Origin: Ruegeria arenilitoris
GTDB lineage: Bacteria; Pseudomonadota; Alphaproteobacteria; Rhodobacterales; Rhodobacteraceae
DNA: 64,000 nucleotides
Assembly (NCBI RefSeq): GCF_013035425.1
Contig: NZ_WQHX01000006.1
Span: forward strand, 235,132-299,131
Direction: 5' to 3'
The notes beneath the pieces were generated by a model. It saw nothing but the letters and a program-made list of their open reading frames with translations, searched no databases and had not been told where the DNA came from. Below are positions 9,155 to 16,979 of the stretch, one piece after another (position 1 is the stretch's first letter; every line of letters begins with the position of its first letter). A program made the translations under genes and the position numbers.

Positions 9155-10363
9155 ATGGGTTTGCGCAGCTTCTTTGACCGGATTGAGCCGAATTTCACCA
9201 AAGGCGGCAAATACGAAAAGTACTTTCCCATCTACGAGATGGTCGAAAGCTTCATCTACACGCCAAAAACAGTGACGACTGTCGCACCACATGCGCGGTC
9301 CTATGTCGATATGAAACGCATCATGACTTACGTCGTGATAGCCACGATCCCTTGTATATTGTGGGGGATGTACAACACCGGGTATCAGGCGAATTCGGCC
9401 ATTGAAATGCTGGGTCCAGATTCCGCAACCGGGTGGCGGATCTCCATTCTGCAAGCCATTGGAATTTCTCTGAACCCCGAAAGCATCTTTGCCAATGTAA
9501 TGCATGGATTGATGTATTTTCTACCGATATACATCGTCACGTTGGTCGCTGGCGGCATCTTCGAGGTTATCTTCGCTACCGTGCGCGGACACGAAGTGAA
9601 CGAAGGTTTCCTCGTAACATCAATGCTTTATACGCTGATAATGCCAGCCACCGCCCCCCTTTGGCAGGTGGCTTTGGGCATCATCTTTGGCGTTGTGATC
9701 GGTAAAGAAGTTTTTGGCGGAACAGGCAAAAATTTCCTCAACCCTGCATTGGTTGGTCGGGCATTCTTGTACTTTGCCTACCCGGCAAATATGTCGGGCG
9801 ACACGGTCTGGACACCGGTCGACGGCTTTTCTGGGGCGACTGCATTGTCGGTTTCAGCTTCTCAGGGCTATCAAGTGCTCGCTGCGGATGGCATAACTTG
9901 GTGGAGCGCCTTCTTTGGTCAGATACAAGGCAGCTTTGGCGAGACTTCAACATTGGCTTGTATGATCGGCCTTGCCTTCTTGATAGTGACACGAATCGCA
10001 AACTATCGGCTGATCGTTGGATGTTTGAGCGGAACAATTGTCTTTACGATGTTGCTTAACCTGATTGGGTCCGACACCAATCCGATGTTTTCCATGCCGT
10101 GGTACTGGCATCTAGTAATCGGGGGCTATGCGTTTGGTTTAGCGTTCATGGTCACCGAACCTGTTTCTGCAAGCCATACTAACGTGGGTCGCTACATATA
10201 CGGTGCACTGATTGGGGTGATGGTCGTAATGATCCGCGTGGTTAATCCGGCATTTCCCGAAGGAATGATGCTTGCCATTTTGTTCGGCAATGTCTTTGCG
10301 CCGCTGATTGATTATTTTGTCGTTCAGGCAAACATTAAACGGAGGGCGCGTCGCCATGTCTGA
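9155..10363 (+). CDS. nqrB: Na+-NQR subunit B, covalent-FMN membrane subunit
   Basis: Integral membrane subunit that carries a covalently bound FMN and forms much of the Na+ path and the quinone site. The 402-residue protein has a hydrophilic N-terminal segment (residues 1-50), then about ten hydrophobic segments. The flavinylation motif SGAT is present, with the acceptor threonine at residue 229 by my count; ApbE would attach FMN there, and apbE lies downstream at 15693. The sequence DPQ-type quinone region and the conserved GKEVFGGTGKNFLNPALVGRAF-like stretch agree with NqrB rather than RnfD. It is spaced six bases from nqrA and overlaps nqrC. Confidence 0.97.
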   Translation: MGLRSFFDRIEPNFTKGGKYEKYFPIYEMVESFIYTPKTVTTVAPHARSYVDMKRIMTYVVIATIPCILWGMYNTGYQANSAIEMLGPDSATGWRISILQAIGISLNPESIFANVMHGLMYFLPIYIVTLVAGGIFEVIFATVRGHEVNEGFLVTSMLYTLIMPATAPLWQVALGIIFGVVIGKEVFGGTGKNFLNPALVGRAFLYFAYPANMSGDTVWTPVDGFSGATALSVSASQGYQVLAADGITWWSAFFGQIQGSFGETSTLACMIGLAFLIVTRIANYRLIVGCLSGTIVFTMLLNLIGSDTNPMFSMPWYWHLVIGGYAFGLAFMVTEPVSASHTNVGRYIYGALIGVMVVMIRVVNPAFPEGMMLAILFGNVFAPLIDYFVVQANIKRRARRHV

Positions 10364-11171
10364 TACGCAACCCCCTGAGCAAAAAGGTGCAATCGCCCGA
10401 TTCCTGGCGGCTTCGCCGGATTCGGTTGGCAAGACCATTTTTGTGGCCGTCGCCGTTTGCCTAGTTGCTTCGATGGTGGTGTCGGCCGCTGCAGTTAGCC
10501 TTCGACCAGTTCAGGACGCCAACCGCCTGAAGGACAGGCAGGTTAACGTTTTGCAGGTGGCAGGCGTCTATGAACCCGGCATCGACGTCACCGAGGCCTT
10601 TGCCGCGTTCGAGCCGCATGTGCTGGAGCTGGAGACTGGTGAATTCGTCGATGATCAATTCGACCCAACGACGTTCGACGATATCGCTGCTGCCAGTGAC
10701 CCGGACCTGAGTGTCGCGCTGGATAATGATCCGGCAGGGATTGGCCGCAGATCCAATTACCGCGTTATATATCTATTGCGCGATCAATCCGGTGAATTGG
10801 ATAAAGTTGTTCTTCCTCTGCACGGCTACGGTCTCTGGTCGACGCTTTACGGTTTCATCGCGTTGGAAAATAACGGCAACGATATTTTTGGCTTGCAGTT
10901 TTATCAGCATGGCGAAACCCCCGGACTGGGCGCCGAGGTCGACAATCCGCGTTGGAAAGCATTGTGGAACGGAAAAAAGTTGCGTGATGATGCAGGCGAT
11001 CTTCAGATCACGGTGTCAAAGACACAACCTGCCGCCGGACCCGACTTTTATGTTGATGCGTTGGCTGGTGCCACTCTGACATCGGTTGGGGTCGATAACC
11101 TTGTGAAATTCTGGATGGGTGACGCGGGTTACGCTCCGTTTCTGGCCAAACTGCAAGCAGGAGAGTTCTGA
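10356..11171 (+). CDS. nqrC: Na+-NQR subunit C, covalent-FMN periplasmic subunit
   Basis: Mostly periplasmic subunit that holds the second covalent FMN of Na+-NQR. It has one N-terminal membrane helix (about residues 28-50) and an FMN-binding domain. The ApbE target motif near the C-terminus reads [10 protein letters not shown], with threonine 240 as the likely acceptor; the position often occupied by Ser is Ala here, which the consensus tolerates. I start at ATG 10356, eight bases inside nqrB, because GGAGGG stands 10 bases upstream. An in-frame ATT further up, at 10308, would add 16 residues antiquated by nqrB coding sequence. The product is 271 residues. Confidence 0.96.
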   Translation: MSDTQPPEQKGAIARFLAASPDSVGKTIFVAVAVCLVASMVVSAAAVSLRPVQDANRLKDRQVNVLQVAGVYEPGIDVTEAFAAFEPHVLELETGEFVDDQFDPTTFDDIAAASDPDLSVALDNDPAGIGRRSNYRVIYLLRDQSGELDKVVLPLHGYGLWSTLYGFIALENNGNDIFGLQFYQHGETPGLGAEVDNPRWKALWNGKKLRDDAGDLQITVSKTQPAAGPDFYVDALAGATLTSVGVDNLVKFWMGDAGYAPFLAKLQAGEF

Positions 11172-11824
11172 TGTCGCAGACAAGAAAAGAGCTTTTGGTC
11201 GACCCGCTTGTCGACAATAACCCGATCACATTACAGGTACTCGGCATCTGTTCGGCCTTGGCGGTGACCTCGTCGCTGCAAGTGTCAATGGTTATGGCGC
11301 TGGCCGTTATCTTTGTAACGTCGTTCTCATCCTTTTTCATTTCTTGCCTACGCAATCAGATACCCGGTTCAATCCGGATCATCGTGCAGATGGTGATCAT
11401 TGCCTCGCTCGTGATTTTGGTGGATCAAATCCTCAAAGCATATGCTTTCGAGATTTCTAAGACCCTGTCGGTCTTCGTTGGCCTTATTATCACCAACTGC
11501 ATTGTGATGGGCCGTGCCGAAGCTTTTGCAATGAAAAACCCACCTGTCGCGTCTTTCATCGACGGGATGGGAAACGGCATGGGCTATGGCCTGATCCTGC
11601 TGCTGGTGGGTTTCATCCGCGAATTGTTTGGGGCGGGGTCGCTATTTGGCATTACAATTTTGCAGACCGTGAATAACGGGGGCTGGTACGTGCCGAACGG
11701 CATGTTGCTTTTGCCGCCCTCCGCGTTTTTCATTATCGGGCTGATTATATGGGCTTTCCGAACCTGGAAACCCAGCCAAGTCGAAGAGCGTGAATACAAA
11801 ATTCAACAGGTAGAGGCGCACTGA
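11171..11824 (+). CDS. nqrD: Na+-NQR subunit D
   Basis: Six-helix membrane subunit of Na+-NQR, paired with NqrE in an inverted-topology arrangement that is thought to hold an intramembrane iron centre and part of the sodium path. The product is 217 residues, almost entirely hydrophobic segments, with the typical N-terminus [31 protein letters not shown] region, here slightly shortened in my citation, and an [10 protein letters not shown] motif. The half-helices carry the conserved cysteine in the NCIVMGR context. The start ATG overlaps the nqrC stop by one base and the stop overlaps the nqrE start by one base, so translation is coupled. Confidence 0.96.
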   Translation: MSQTRKELLVDPLVDNNPITLQVLGICSALAVTSSLQVSMVMALAVIFVTSFSSFFISCLRNQIPGSIRIIVQMVIIASLVILVDQILKAYAFEISKTLSVFVGLIITNCIVMGRAEAFAMKNPPVASFIDGMGNGMGYGLILLLVGFIRELFGAGSLFGITILQTVNNGGWYVPNGMLLLPPSAFFIIGLIIWAFRTWKPSQVEEREYKIQQVEAH

Positions 11825-12432
11825 TGGAAGGGCTTATCTCATTGGCCGTAAAGGCCATCTTTGTTGAAAACCTTGCGCTCAGCTTCTTTCTGGGTATGTG
11901 CACCTTTATCGCCGTTTCGAAGAAGATCTCGACTGCGCTCGGCTTGGGTATATCAGTGATGCTGGTTCAGGCCATTACAGTACCGACAAATAATCTGTTG
12001 CTGAATTATCTGCTGAAACCAGGCGCACTGGCATGGGCGGGGTTCCCGGATGTTGACCTAACTTTTCTTGGTTTGATTTCTTATATTGGCGTCATCGCGG
12101 CTATGGTGCAGATCCTAGAGATGATCCTCGATAAGTATTTTCCACCTCTGTACAACGCATTGGGTATTTTCCTGCCTTTGATTACCGTAAATTGCGCCAT
12201 ACTGGGCGGGTCTTTGTTCATGGTCGAGAGGGATTACAACTTCGCTGAAGCGGCAACTTACGGTCTCTCCTCGGGCTTTGGATGGGCTTTGGCCATCACG
12301 GCAATGGCCGGTGTCAGGGAAAAGCTGAAATATTCCGATATTCCTGACGGATTGCAGGGTCTGGGTATCACCTTTATCACGGCGGGCTTGATGGCGATGG
12401 CTTTCATGTCCTTCTCAGGCGTGAAGCTTTAA
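11824..12432 (+). CDS. nqrE: Na+-NQR subunit E
   Basis: Six-helix membrane subunit, homologous to NqrD and its structural partner in the complex. The product is 202 residues, all expected for NqrE, beginning [20 protein letters not shown], the typical N-terminus. Conserved cysteines appear in GMCTF near residue 25 and in VNCAILGG near residue 121; in the known complex the corresponding cysteines of NqrD and NqrE coordinate the membrane iron centre. The gene overlaps nqrD by one base and is followed after ten bases by nqrF, with AAGGAGG between them. Confidence 0.96.
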   Translation: MEGLISLAVKAIFVENLALSFFLGMCTFIAVSKKISTALGLGISVMLVQAITVPTNNLLLNYLLKPGALAWAGFPDVDLTFLGLISYIGVIAAMVQILEMILDKYFPPLYNALGIFLPLITVNCAILGGSLFMVERDYNFAEAATYGLSSGFGWALAITAMAGVREKLKYSDIPDGLQGLGITFITAGLMAMAFMSFSGVKL

Positions 12433-12442
12433 GGAGGGGCCG

Positions 12443-13663
12443 ATGGAAACGTTCAGCTTAGGCGTCATCCTATTTACCTTGATCGTTCTCGCGCTGGTCG
12501 CGGTCATCATGGCCGCGCGGTCGCGGTTGGTTTCGACCGGTAACGTGAACATCACCATCAACGGTGAAAAAACGATTTCGGTCCCTGCTGGTGGCAAGCT
12601 TTTGCAAACGCTGGCGGCAGAGAAGCTGTTTGTCCCGTCCGCTTGCGGGGGCGGTGGAACCTGCGCACAGTGCCGCGTGCGCATTCATTCGGGCGGCGGA
12701 TCAATACTGCCGACTGAAGAGAGCCATATCACTAAGCGAGAGGCATCTTGTGGGGATCGGCTTTCCTGTCAGGTGGCAGTCAAGCAGGACATGGATATCG
12801 AAGTTCCGGAGGAGGTCTTTGGTGTCAAGAAGTGGGAATGTACCGTTCGTTCGAACGAAAACGTTGCGACCTTTATCAAGGCCCTGACGCTGGACTTACC
12901 TGAAGGCGAGGATGTGAATTTCCGTGCTGGAGGCTACATTCAGATCGAGGCGCCAGCGCACCAGCTGGCGTATACCGATTTCGACGTTGAAGAGGAGTAT
13001 CGCGAAGACTGGGACAAATTCAATTTGTGGCAATACAAGTCAGTGGTTGCCGAGCCGATTGAACGTGCTTACTCCATGGCCAACTATCCAGAAGAGAAGG
13101 GTATGATCATGCTCAACGTTCGGGTGGCTTCGCCGCCGCCGGGATCAGAGGGCATACCTGCGGGTCAGATGTCGTCCTACATTTTCAACTTGAAACCAGG
13201 TGACAAAGTTACGATCTCCGGCCCTTTTGGTGAATTCTTCGCGCGCGATACAGAAAAGGAGATGGTCTTCATAGGCGGAGGTGCGGGTATGGCACCGATG
13301 CGCAGCCACATCTTTGATCAGCTCAAAAGATTGAAAACGAAACGAAAAATTAGTTTTTGGTATGGGGCCAGGTCCAAGCGAGAGATGTTCTTTGTCGAGG
13401 ATTTCGACTCGCTCGCGGCGGAAAACGAAAACTTTGAATGGCATGTTGCCTTGTCTGATCCTCAGCCTGGAGATGATTGGGACGGCTACACAGGTTTTAT
13501 CCATAACGTGTTGTTCGAAGAATACCTCAAGAACCATCCGGCGCCGGAAGATTGCGAATTCTACATGTGTGGACCACCGATCATGAACCAGTCTGTTATA
13601 AACATGCTGCTGGATCTTGGCGTGGACCGTGAAGACATCATGCTTGATGATTTTGGTGGCTGA
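12443..13663 (+). CDS. nqrF: Na+-NQR subunit F, NADH-oxidising flavoprotein
   Basis: Electron entry subunit: oxidises NADH and passes electrons through FAD and a 2Fe-2S cluster. The 406-residue protein has an N-terminal membrane anchor (about 4-24) and a ferredoxin domain (about 35-130) with cluster cysteines in [12 protein letters not shown] and a fourth in LSCQV. The ferredoxin-reductase domain has the FAD motif RAYSMANYP and the NADH-site motifs [12 protein letters not shown] and FYMCGPPIM. The C-terminus [12 protein letters not shown] is characteristic of NqrF. The start is supported by AAGGAGG eight bases upstream. A strong terminator follows the stop, so the operon ends here. Confidence 0.97.
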   Translation: METFSLGVILFTLIVLALVAVIMAARSRLVSTGNVNITINGEKTISVPAGGKLLQTLAAEKLFVPSACGGGGTCAQCRVRIHSGGGSILPTEESHITKREASCGDRLSCQVAVKQDMDIEVPEEVFGVKKWECTVRSNENVATFIKALTLDLPEGEDVNFRAGGYIQIEAPAHQLAYTDFDVEEEYREDWDKFNLWQYKSVVAEPIERAYSMANYPEEKGMIMLNVRVASPPPGSEGIPAGQMSSYIFNLKPGDKVTISGPFGEFFARDTEKEMVFIGGGAGMAPMRSHIFDQLKRLKTKRKISFWYGARSKREMFFVEDFDSLAAENENFEWHVALSDPQPGDDWDGYTGFIHNVLFEEYLKNHPAPEDCEFYMCGPPIMNQSVINMLLDLGVDREDIMLDDFGG

Positions 13664-13672
13664 TATGTCAAA

Positions 13673-13701
13673 AAACCGAAGTTTAATGCTTCGGTTTGTT
13701 T
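13673..13701 (+). terminator. Rho-independent terminator of the nqr operon
   Basis: Immediately after the nqrF stop, AAACCGAAG (13673-13681) pairs perfectly with CTTCGGTTT (13689-13697) around a seven-base loop and is followed by GTTTTGG. The nine-pair stem starts eight bases or so after the stop codon. The stem ends in A-T pairs, so it also supplies part of the U tract. Confidence 0.85.
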
Positions 13702-13991
13702 TGGTGTGGCCAAGAAACTCAAATCGGCGAACTGTGAAAGCCTAAGCGTTGGGCGTCGCAATTCTACAATCACGTTCCGAGTTTGAATCCTGCTTATTTG
13801 TATAGAATTCGTCGGCAGCTCAGATTTCCTTCGGGCACATTAAACAGGGAAGAAACGGAATTCAGCTTTCCGTCATCTGCGACTTGTGACCCCGCAGAGA
13901 GCTGACAGCAATAACTTGGAGCATGTTGCAACAAGTTCTGCTGGATTTCCGGATTGCTGCTCTTGGTCCAGCAGGGTAGGGAACAGAGCAG
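13702..13991. other. Intergenic region between nqrF terminator and phosphatase gene
   Basis: About 290 bases with no credible gene. Stop codons interrupt all frames, apart from an antisense open frame on the minus strand (13873-14205) that has no family resemblance and no ribosome site. The region should hold the promoter for the phosphatase gene, but no clear promoter boxes or operator can be named. Confidence 0.45.
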
Positions 13992-14771
13992 ATGCTGAAT
14001 GGTTGGATAAAAAATCTTTTCTCTGCGTCGCGCTCAGGAAAATCGGGCTCGGCGTTGTCAACGCTTGCCCCTGCAGAACGATTTTATGCCGTAGGGGATA
14101 TCCATGGTCGTCTGGACTTGTTGCAACGGCTAATCGCTTCGCTCGATGCAGATTGCCCGCTCGTATTTGTCGGGGACTATATCGATAGAGGTGAGTGTAG
14201 CGCACAGGTATTACGCCACCTTTACCATCTATCCGGAGTCAAGGACCGCGAAGTGATTTGTCTTTTAGGAAATCATGAAGACATGTTGCTTCAGTTTCTA
14301 AAAAACCCAGAGGCAATGGCGCGAATGTGGTGGCACAATGGTGGCAGACAGACGCTAGCTTCCTTTGGCGTTGCCGATGAAACCGAGACCACGGACAGGT
14401 TGAATGAAATTGGCGAAGCGTTGCGGCGCGAGATGGGCCAACCGCTTTTGGAATGGATTCAGGACAGACCGCTTACCTGGACCAGTGGAAACGTGACCGT
14501 TGTGCATGCCGCACTTGATCCACATCGATCCGTTGATAAGCAATCAAGAAAGGTTTGCCTGTGGGGGCACCCGCAATTCCCTGGCCCGCGCCGCAAAGAC
14601 GGACAGTGGATTGTGCACGGCCATACAATCGTGACTGATCCAACGGTCGAAAACCAAGTGATTTCAATTGACACCGGAGCCTTTGCGACCAACCACCTTA
14701 CAGCGGCTGAAATATCCAGTGGACAGGTCCGTTTTTTGTCCACTGACAGAAATGGGGTTACTCAGTTGTGA
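13992..14771 (+). CDS. PPP-family metallophosphatase
   Basis: A member of the calcineurin-like serine/threonine protein phosphatase family. All metal-site motifs are present: GDIHGR (about residues 36-41), GDYIDRG (about 59-65), GNHE (about 92-95), and the later histidines in VVHAAL and HGHTI. The 259-residue length matches the short bacterial PPP phosphatases such as PrpA/ApaH relatives. The substrate could be a phosphoprotein or a dinucleoside polyphosphate and cannot be decided from sequence. It sits between the nqr operon and the apbE-nqrM maturation genes, but nothing in the sequence links it to them. The start ATG at 13992 has GAGCAG a few bases upstream. Confidence 0.85.
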   Translation: MLNGWIKNLFSASRSGKSGSALSTLAPAERFYAVGDIHGRLDLLQRLIASLDADCPLVFVGDYIDRGECSAQVLRHLYHLSGVKDREVICLLGNHEDMLLQFLKNPEAMARMWWHNGGRQTLASFGVADETETTDRLNEIGEALRREMGQPLLEWIQDRPLTWTSGNVTVVHAALDPHRSVDKQSRKVCLWGHPQFPGPRRKDGQWIVHGHTIVTDPTVENQVISIDTGAFATNHLTAAEISSGQVRFLSTDRNGVTQL

Positions 14772-14795
14772 GAGCTTAATAATCCAAATACGGGT

Positions 14796-15320
14796 TTAGC
14801 CTACGATCATTTGTTTCATTCTAAGGGCCTCGTATTCCAGTTCTTTCAAACGGAAATGCACTACGTCGCCAATAGTGATAACCCCGCGCAAGATGCCGTC
14901 GCTCAGCACCGGCATGTGGCGAAAGCGCCCTTCAGTCATGGTTTTGAGTACGTCGTTCAACGGGTCGTCAGGTTTGCACGTCTGCACGTCTCGGGTCATT
15001 AGATCGCTGACCGATTGCGGCAGAGTCTGTCCCGGTGTTTCAGCCATGCGACGAACGATATCGCGTTCAGAAAGAATTCCTTGCAGCGTTCCGTTCTGAT
15101 CTGTCACTACAACGGCGCCAATTCGTTTTTCCCGCAAAATTTCGACAACCGAATGGATCGTGTCAGTCGGTCTAACAGCGAATACGGCGTCTCCTTTACC
15201 TTCCAGCAGCTTGGCCACTGTCGTGTTGGTTTGCGACAGGTTCGATTCGACCGATTGGCTGCGTGTGGCCGTAGTGACCTTGTCGCCGCGGGTCGGGGGC
15301 TGGTAAGAGCTTGGGGCCAT
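14796..15320 (-). CDS. CBS-domain pair protein
   Basis: A stand-alone protein made of two CBS motifs (about residues 38-95 and 105-162), the module that binds adenine nucleotides and acts as an energy sensor. Typical features are RPTDTIHSVVEIL, IGAVVV, ILSERDIVRR in the first motif and RHMPVL, VITIGDVV in the second. The first 30 residues are polar and not conserved in related short CBS proteins, but ATG 15320 is preceded by a strong AGGAGGAGA, so I keep it. The 174 residues contain no effector domain, so a partner must be regulated in trans. The gene is divergent from the small membrane protein at 15441. Confidence 0.85.
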   Translation of the reverse strand: MAPSSYQPPTRGDKVTTATRSQSVESNLSQTNTTVAKLLEGKGDAVFAVRPTDTIHSVVEILREKRIGAVVVTDQNGTLQGILSERDIVRRMAETPGQTLPQSVSDLMTRDVQTCKPDDPLNDVLKTMTEGRFRHMPVLSDGILRGVITIGDVVHFRLKELEYEALRMKQMIVG

Positions 15321-15440
15321 GGGCGGTCTCCTCCTGCATGTGTGTGGACTGTCTTATCTACCTTATCGCAGGCATAAGCCCTGTATAGGGTGCAATTTCG
15401 AAATCTGGTTAAACTCTGCCTTACAGGAAGCTCCTGCCGC

Positions 15441-15626
15441 ATGAGCCAACTTTACTTAACACCGCCTGTAGCCGCATTGATCTTTCTGGGCGTAGTCATT
15501 TGCGGGCACAACTTTAGACGGGTTTGGAAGCAACAGGCACCCGGATGGCGGAAAAGAGCCTGGATTTTCGGGGTTCCCGCCGCGATTGGTCTGATCGTTC
15601 TTGGGTTTTTACCGATGAAACTTTAG
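15441..15626 (+). CDS. Small membrane protein of unknown function
   Basis: A 61-residue protein with two predicted membrane helices, about residues 8-22 and 40-56, separated by a positively charged loop (HNFRRVWKQQAPGWRKRA). I start at ATG 15441 because AGGAAG lies ten bases upstream and the N-terminus MSQLYLTPPVAALIF runs straight into the first helix; the frame is open back to 15390. I do not recognise the family. It lies 66 bases ahead of apbE on the same strand, so it may be co-transcribed with the NQR maturation genes. The basic cytoplasmic loop and tiny size suggest an accessory membrane peptide, but no function can be assigned. Confidence 0.6.
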   Translation: MSQLYLTPPVAALIFLGVVICGHNFRRVWKQQAPGWRKRAWIFGVPAAIGLIVLGFLPMKL

Positions 15627-15692
15627 GTCAGATTTGACTCTGTTAGGGGTCGCTGGCATACGCCGAGCACGGTTATCCCATGAGGTCATACG

Positions 15693-16718
15693 ATGCGCAG
15701 CCTGATTGCACTGGCTTTCACGTTTCTTGTAGCGGGATGTTGGTTCGACACTGAACCAGATGTGGTTCGACTGTCTGGTGAGACGATGGGGACCACCTTT
15801 GACATCACGGCGATCGGTGATGAACTGGATGAAACTACTTTGGCAGCGGCCGTGCAGGATACTTTGGCAGAGGTCAACGCCAAGATGTCCAATTGGGATC
15901 CAAACTCCGAGGTGTCTGTTTTCTCGGCTTCATCCAATACGGAACCCGTTGCTATCTCTGAAGAATTTGCACTTGTAATTGAAGCGGCAAACGAAGTTCA
16001 CGAAAAGTCGGGCGGGATGTTTGACGTGACTCTGGGTCCGTTGATCGAGCTTTGGGGTTTCGGGCCACGCAAACCAGAAGACCCTGTTCCATCAAATTCT
16101 GATATTCAAAGGGCGCTGGCGGCTGTCGGGCAAGATCGTCTGCTGATTTTGGACCGAAACGCAGGCACGTTGGCAAAGGCCGATGCCAATGTTGGGATAA
16201 ATTTGTCCGCAATAGCCAAAGGCTACGGCATTGATGCTATTGCAGGTGCTCTCGCAGAGGCAGGAGTCGAAAACTATTTGGTTGAAATCGGCGGAGATTT
16301 GGTCGCTAAAGGCGAAAACGAAAGCGGCGAACGCTGGCGGATAGGTATAGAAAAACCTGAAACCGGCTCGCAGACCATCCAGCTAGTGGTGCCTGTAGCA
16401 GACTTGGGGTTGGCCACATCAGGTGACTATAAGAACTTCTTCGAGCAGGATGGTGTTCGGTATTCACATATCATAAACCCAGTGACTGGACGTCCGATCA
16501 CGCATCGAACTACTTCGGTCACTGTTCTGGCTGAAAATGCGATGATGGCGGACGCCTGGGCTACGGCGATGCTGGCGTTAGGTCAGGAAAATGGGTTGAA
16601 GCTGGCGGAAGAGCAAGATCTTGCTGTGTTTTTCATCTCAAGGGATGTGACAGGTGACGAGGAAACCTATATCACAGTAACCAGCAGCGCGTTCACGAAT
16701 GTGCTCGACTCCGACTGA
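15693..16718 (+). CDS. apbE: FAD:protein FMN transferase (lipoprotein ApbE)
   Basis: Transfers FMN from FAD onto threonines of NqrB and NqrC, making the covalent flavins of Na+-NQR on the outer face of the membrane. The 341-residue product begins with a lipoprotein signal whose lipobox LVAGC places the lipidated cysteine at residue 15. The mature part has the ApbE signatures: GTTFDI near the start, the ISAIAKGYGID-like motif (here LSAIAKGYGIDAIAG), EIGGDLVAKG, and HIINPVTGRP near residue 265, followed by the DAWATAM segment that contributes metal binding. All are intact. nqrM follows after 15 bases, which strongly suggests this copy serves NQR. Confidence 0.96.
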   Translation: MRSLIALAFTFLVAGCWFDTEPDVVRLSGETMGTTFDITAIGDELDETTLAAAVQDTLAEVNAKMSNWDPNSEVSVFSASSNTEPVAISEEFALVIEAANEVHEKSGGMFDVTLGPLIELWGFGPRKPEDPVPSNSDIQRALAAVGQDRLLILDRNAGTLAKADANVGINLSAIAKGYGIDAIAGALAEAGVENYLVEIGGDLVAKGENESGERWRIGIEKPETGSQTIQLVVPVADLGLATSGDYKNFFEQDGVRYSHIINPVTGRPITHRTTSVTVLAENAMMADAWATAMLALGQENGLKLAEEQDLAVFFISRDVTGDEETYITVTSSAFTNVLDSD

Positions 16719-16733
16719 CAGTTAGGAACAGCG

Positions 16734-16964
16734 ATGACCACTTTTCTTCTGGCTTTTGTACTTTTGCTCATTGTCATGGTCGGTATGTCGTTGGGTGTAA
16801 TGCTGATGGGCAAAACAATTAAAGGAAGCTGCGGCGGCCTGAATGCGATTTCTGGCGCAGATAAATGTCTTGTCTGCCACAAAGATATCGATCCAGACAG
16901 CCCACTGCGGGATCAATTGCAGTGTAAGCGTGCGAAAAAGATGCTGCAGCGGATGGAAGGCTAG
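16734..16964 (+). CDS. nqrM: Na+-NQR maturation protein NqrM
   Basis: A 76-residue membrane protein required for Na+-NQR assembly, thought to deliver iron for the centre coordinated by NqrD and NqrE. It has one N-terminal membrane helix (about 4-25) and the conserved cysteine set GSCGGL, KCLVC and QC on the following soluble part. The family was formerly DUF539. It follows apbE by 15 bases, the usual pairing seen in NQR-containing bacteria. A sulfatase-fold gene begins 15 bases downstream, so it may share the transcript by read-through. Confidence 0.94.
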   Translation: MTTFLLAFVLLLIVMVGMSLGVMLMGKTIKGSCGGLNAISGADKCLVCHKDIDPDSPLRDQLQCKRAKKMLQRMEG

Positions 16965-16979
16965 GATACCACTCTTGGC

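Noticed and set aside
15390..15440. Longer start for the small membrane protein upstream of apbE
   Set aside because: The 17 added residues lack a ribosome site, whereas ATG 15441 has AGGAAG at suitable spacing and leads directly into the first helix.
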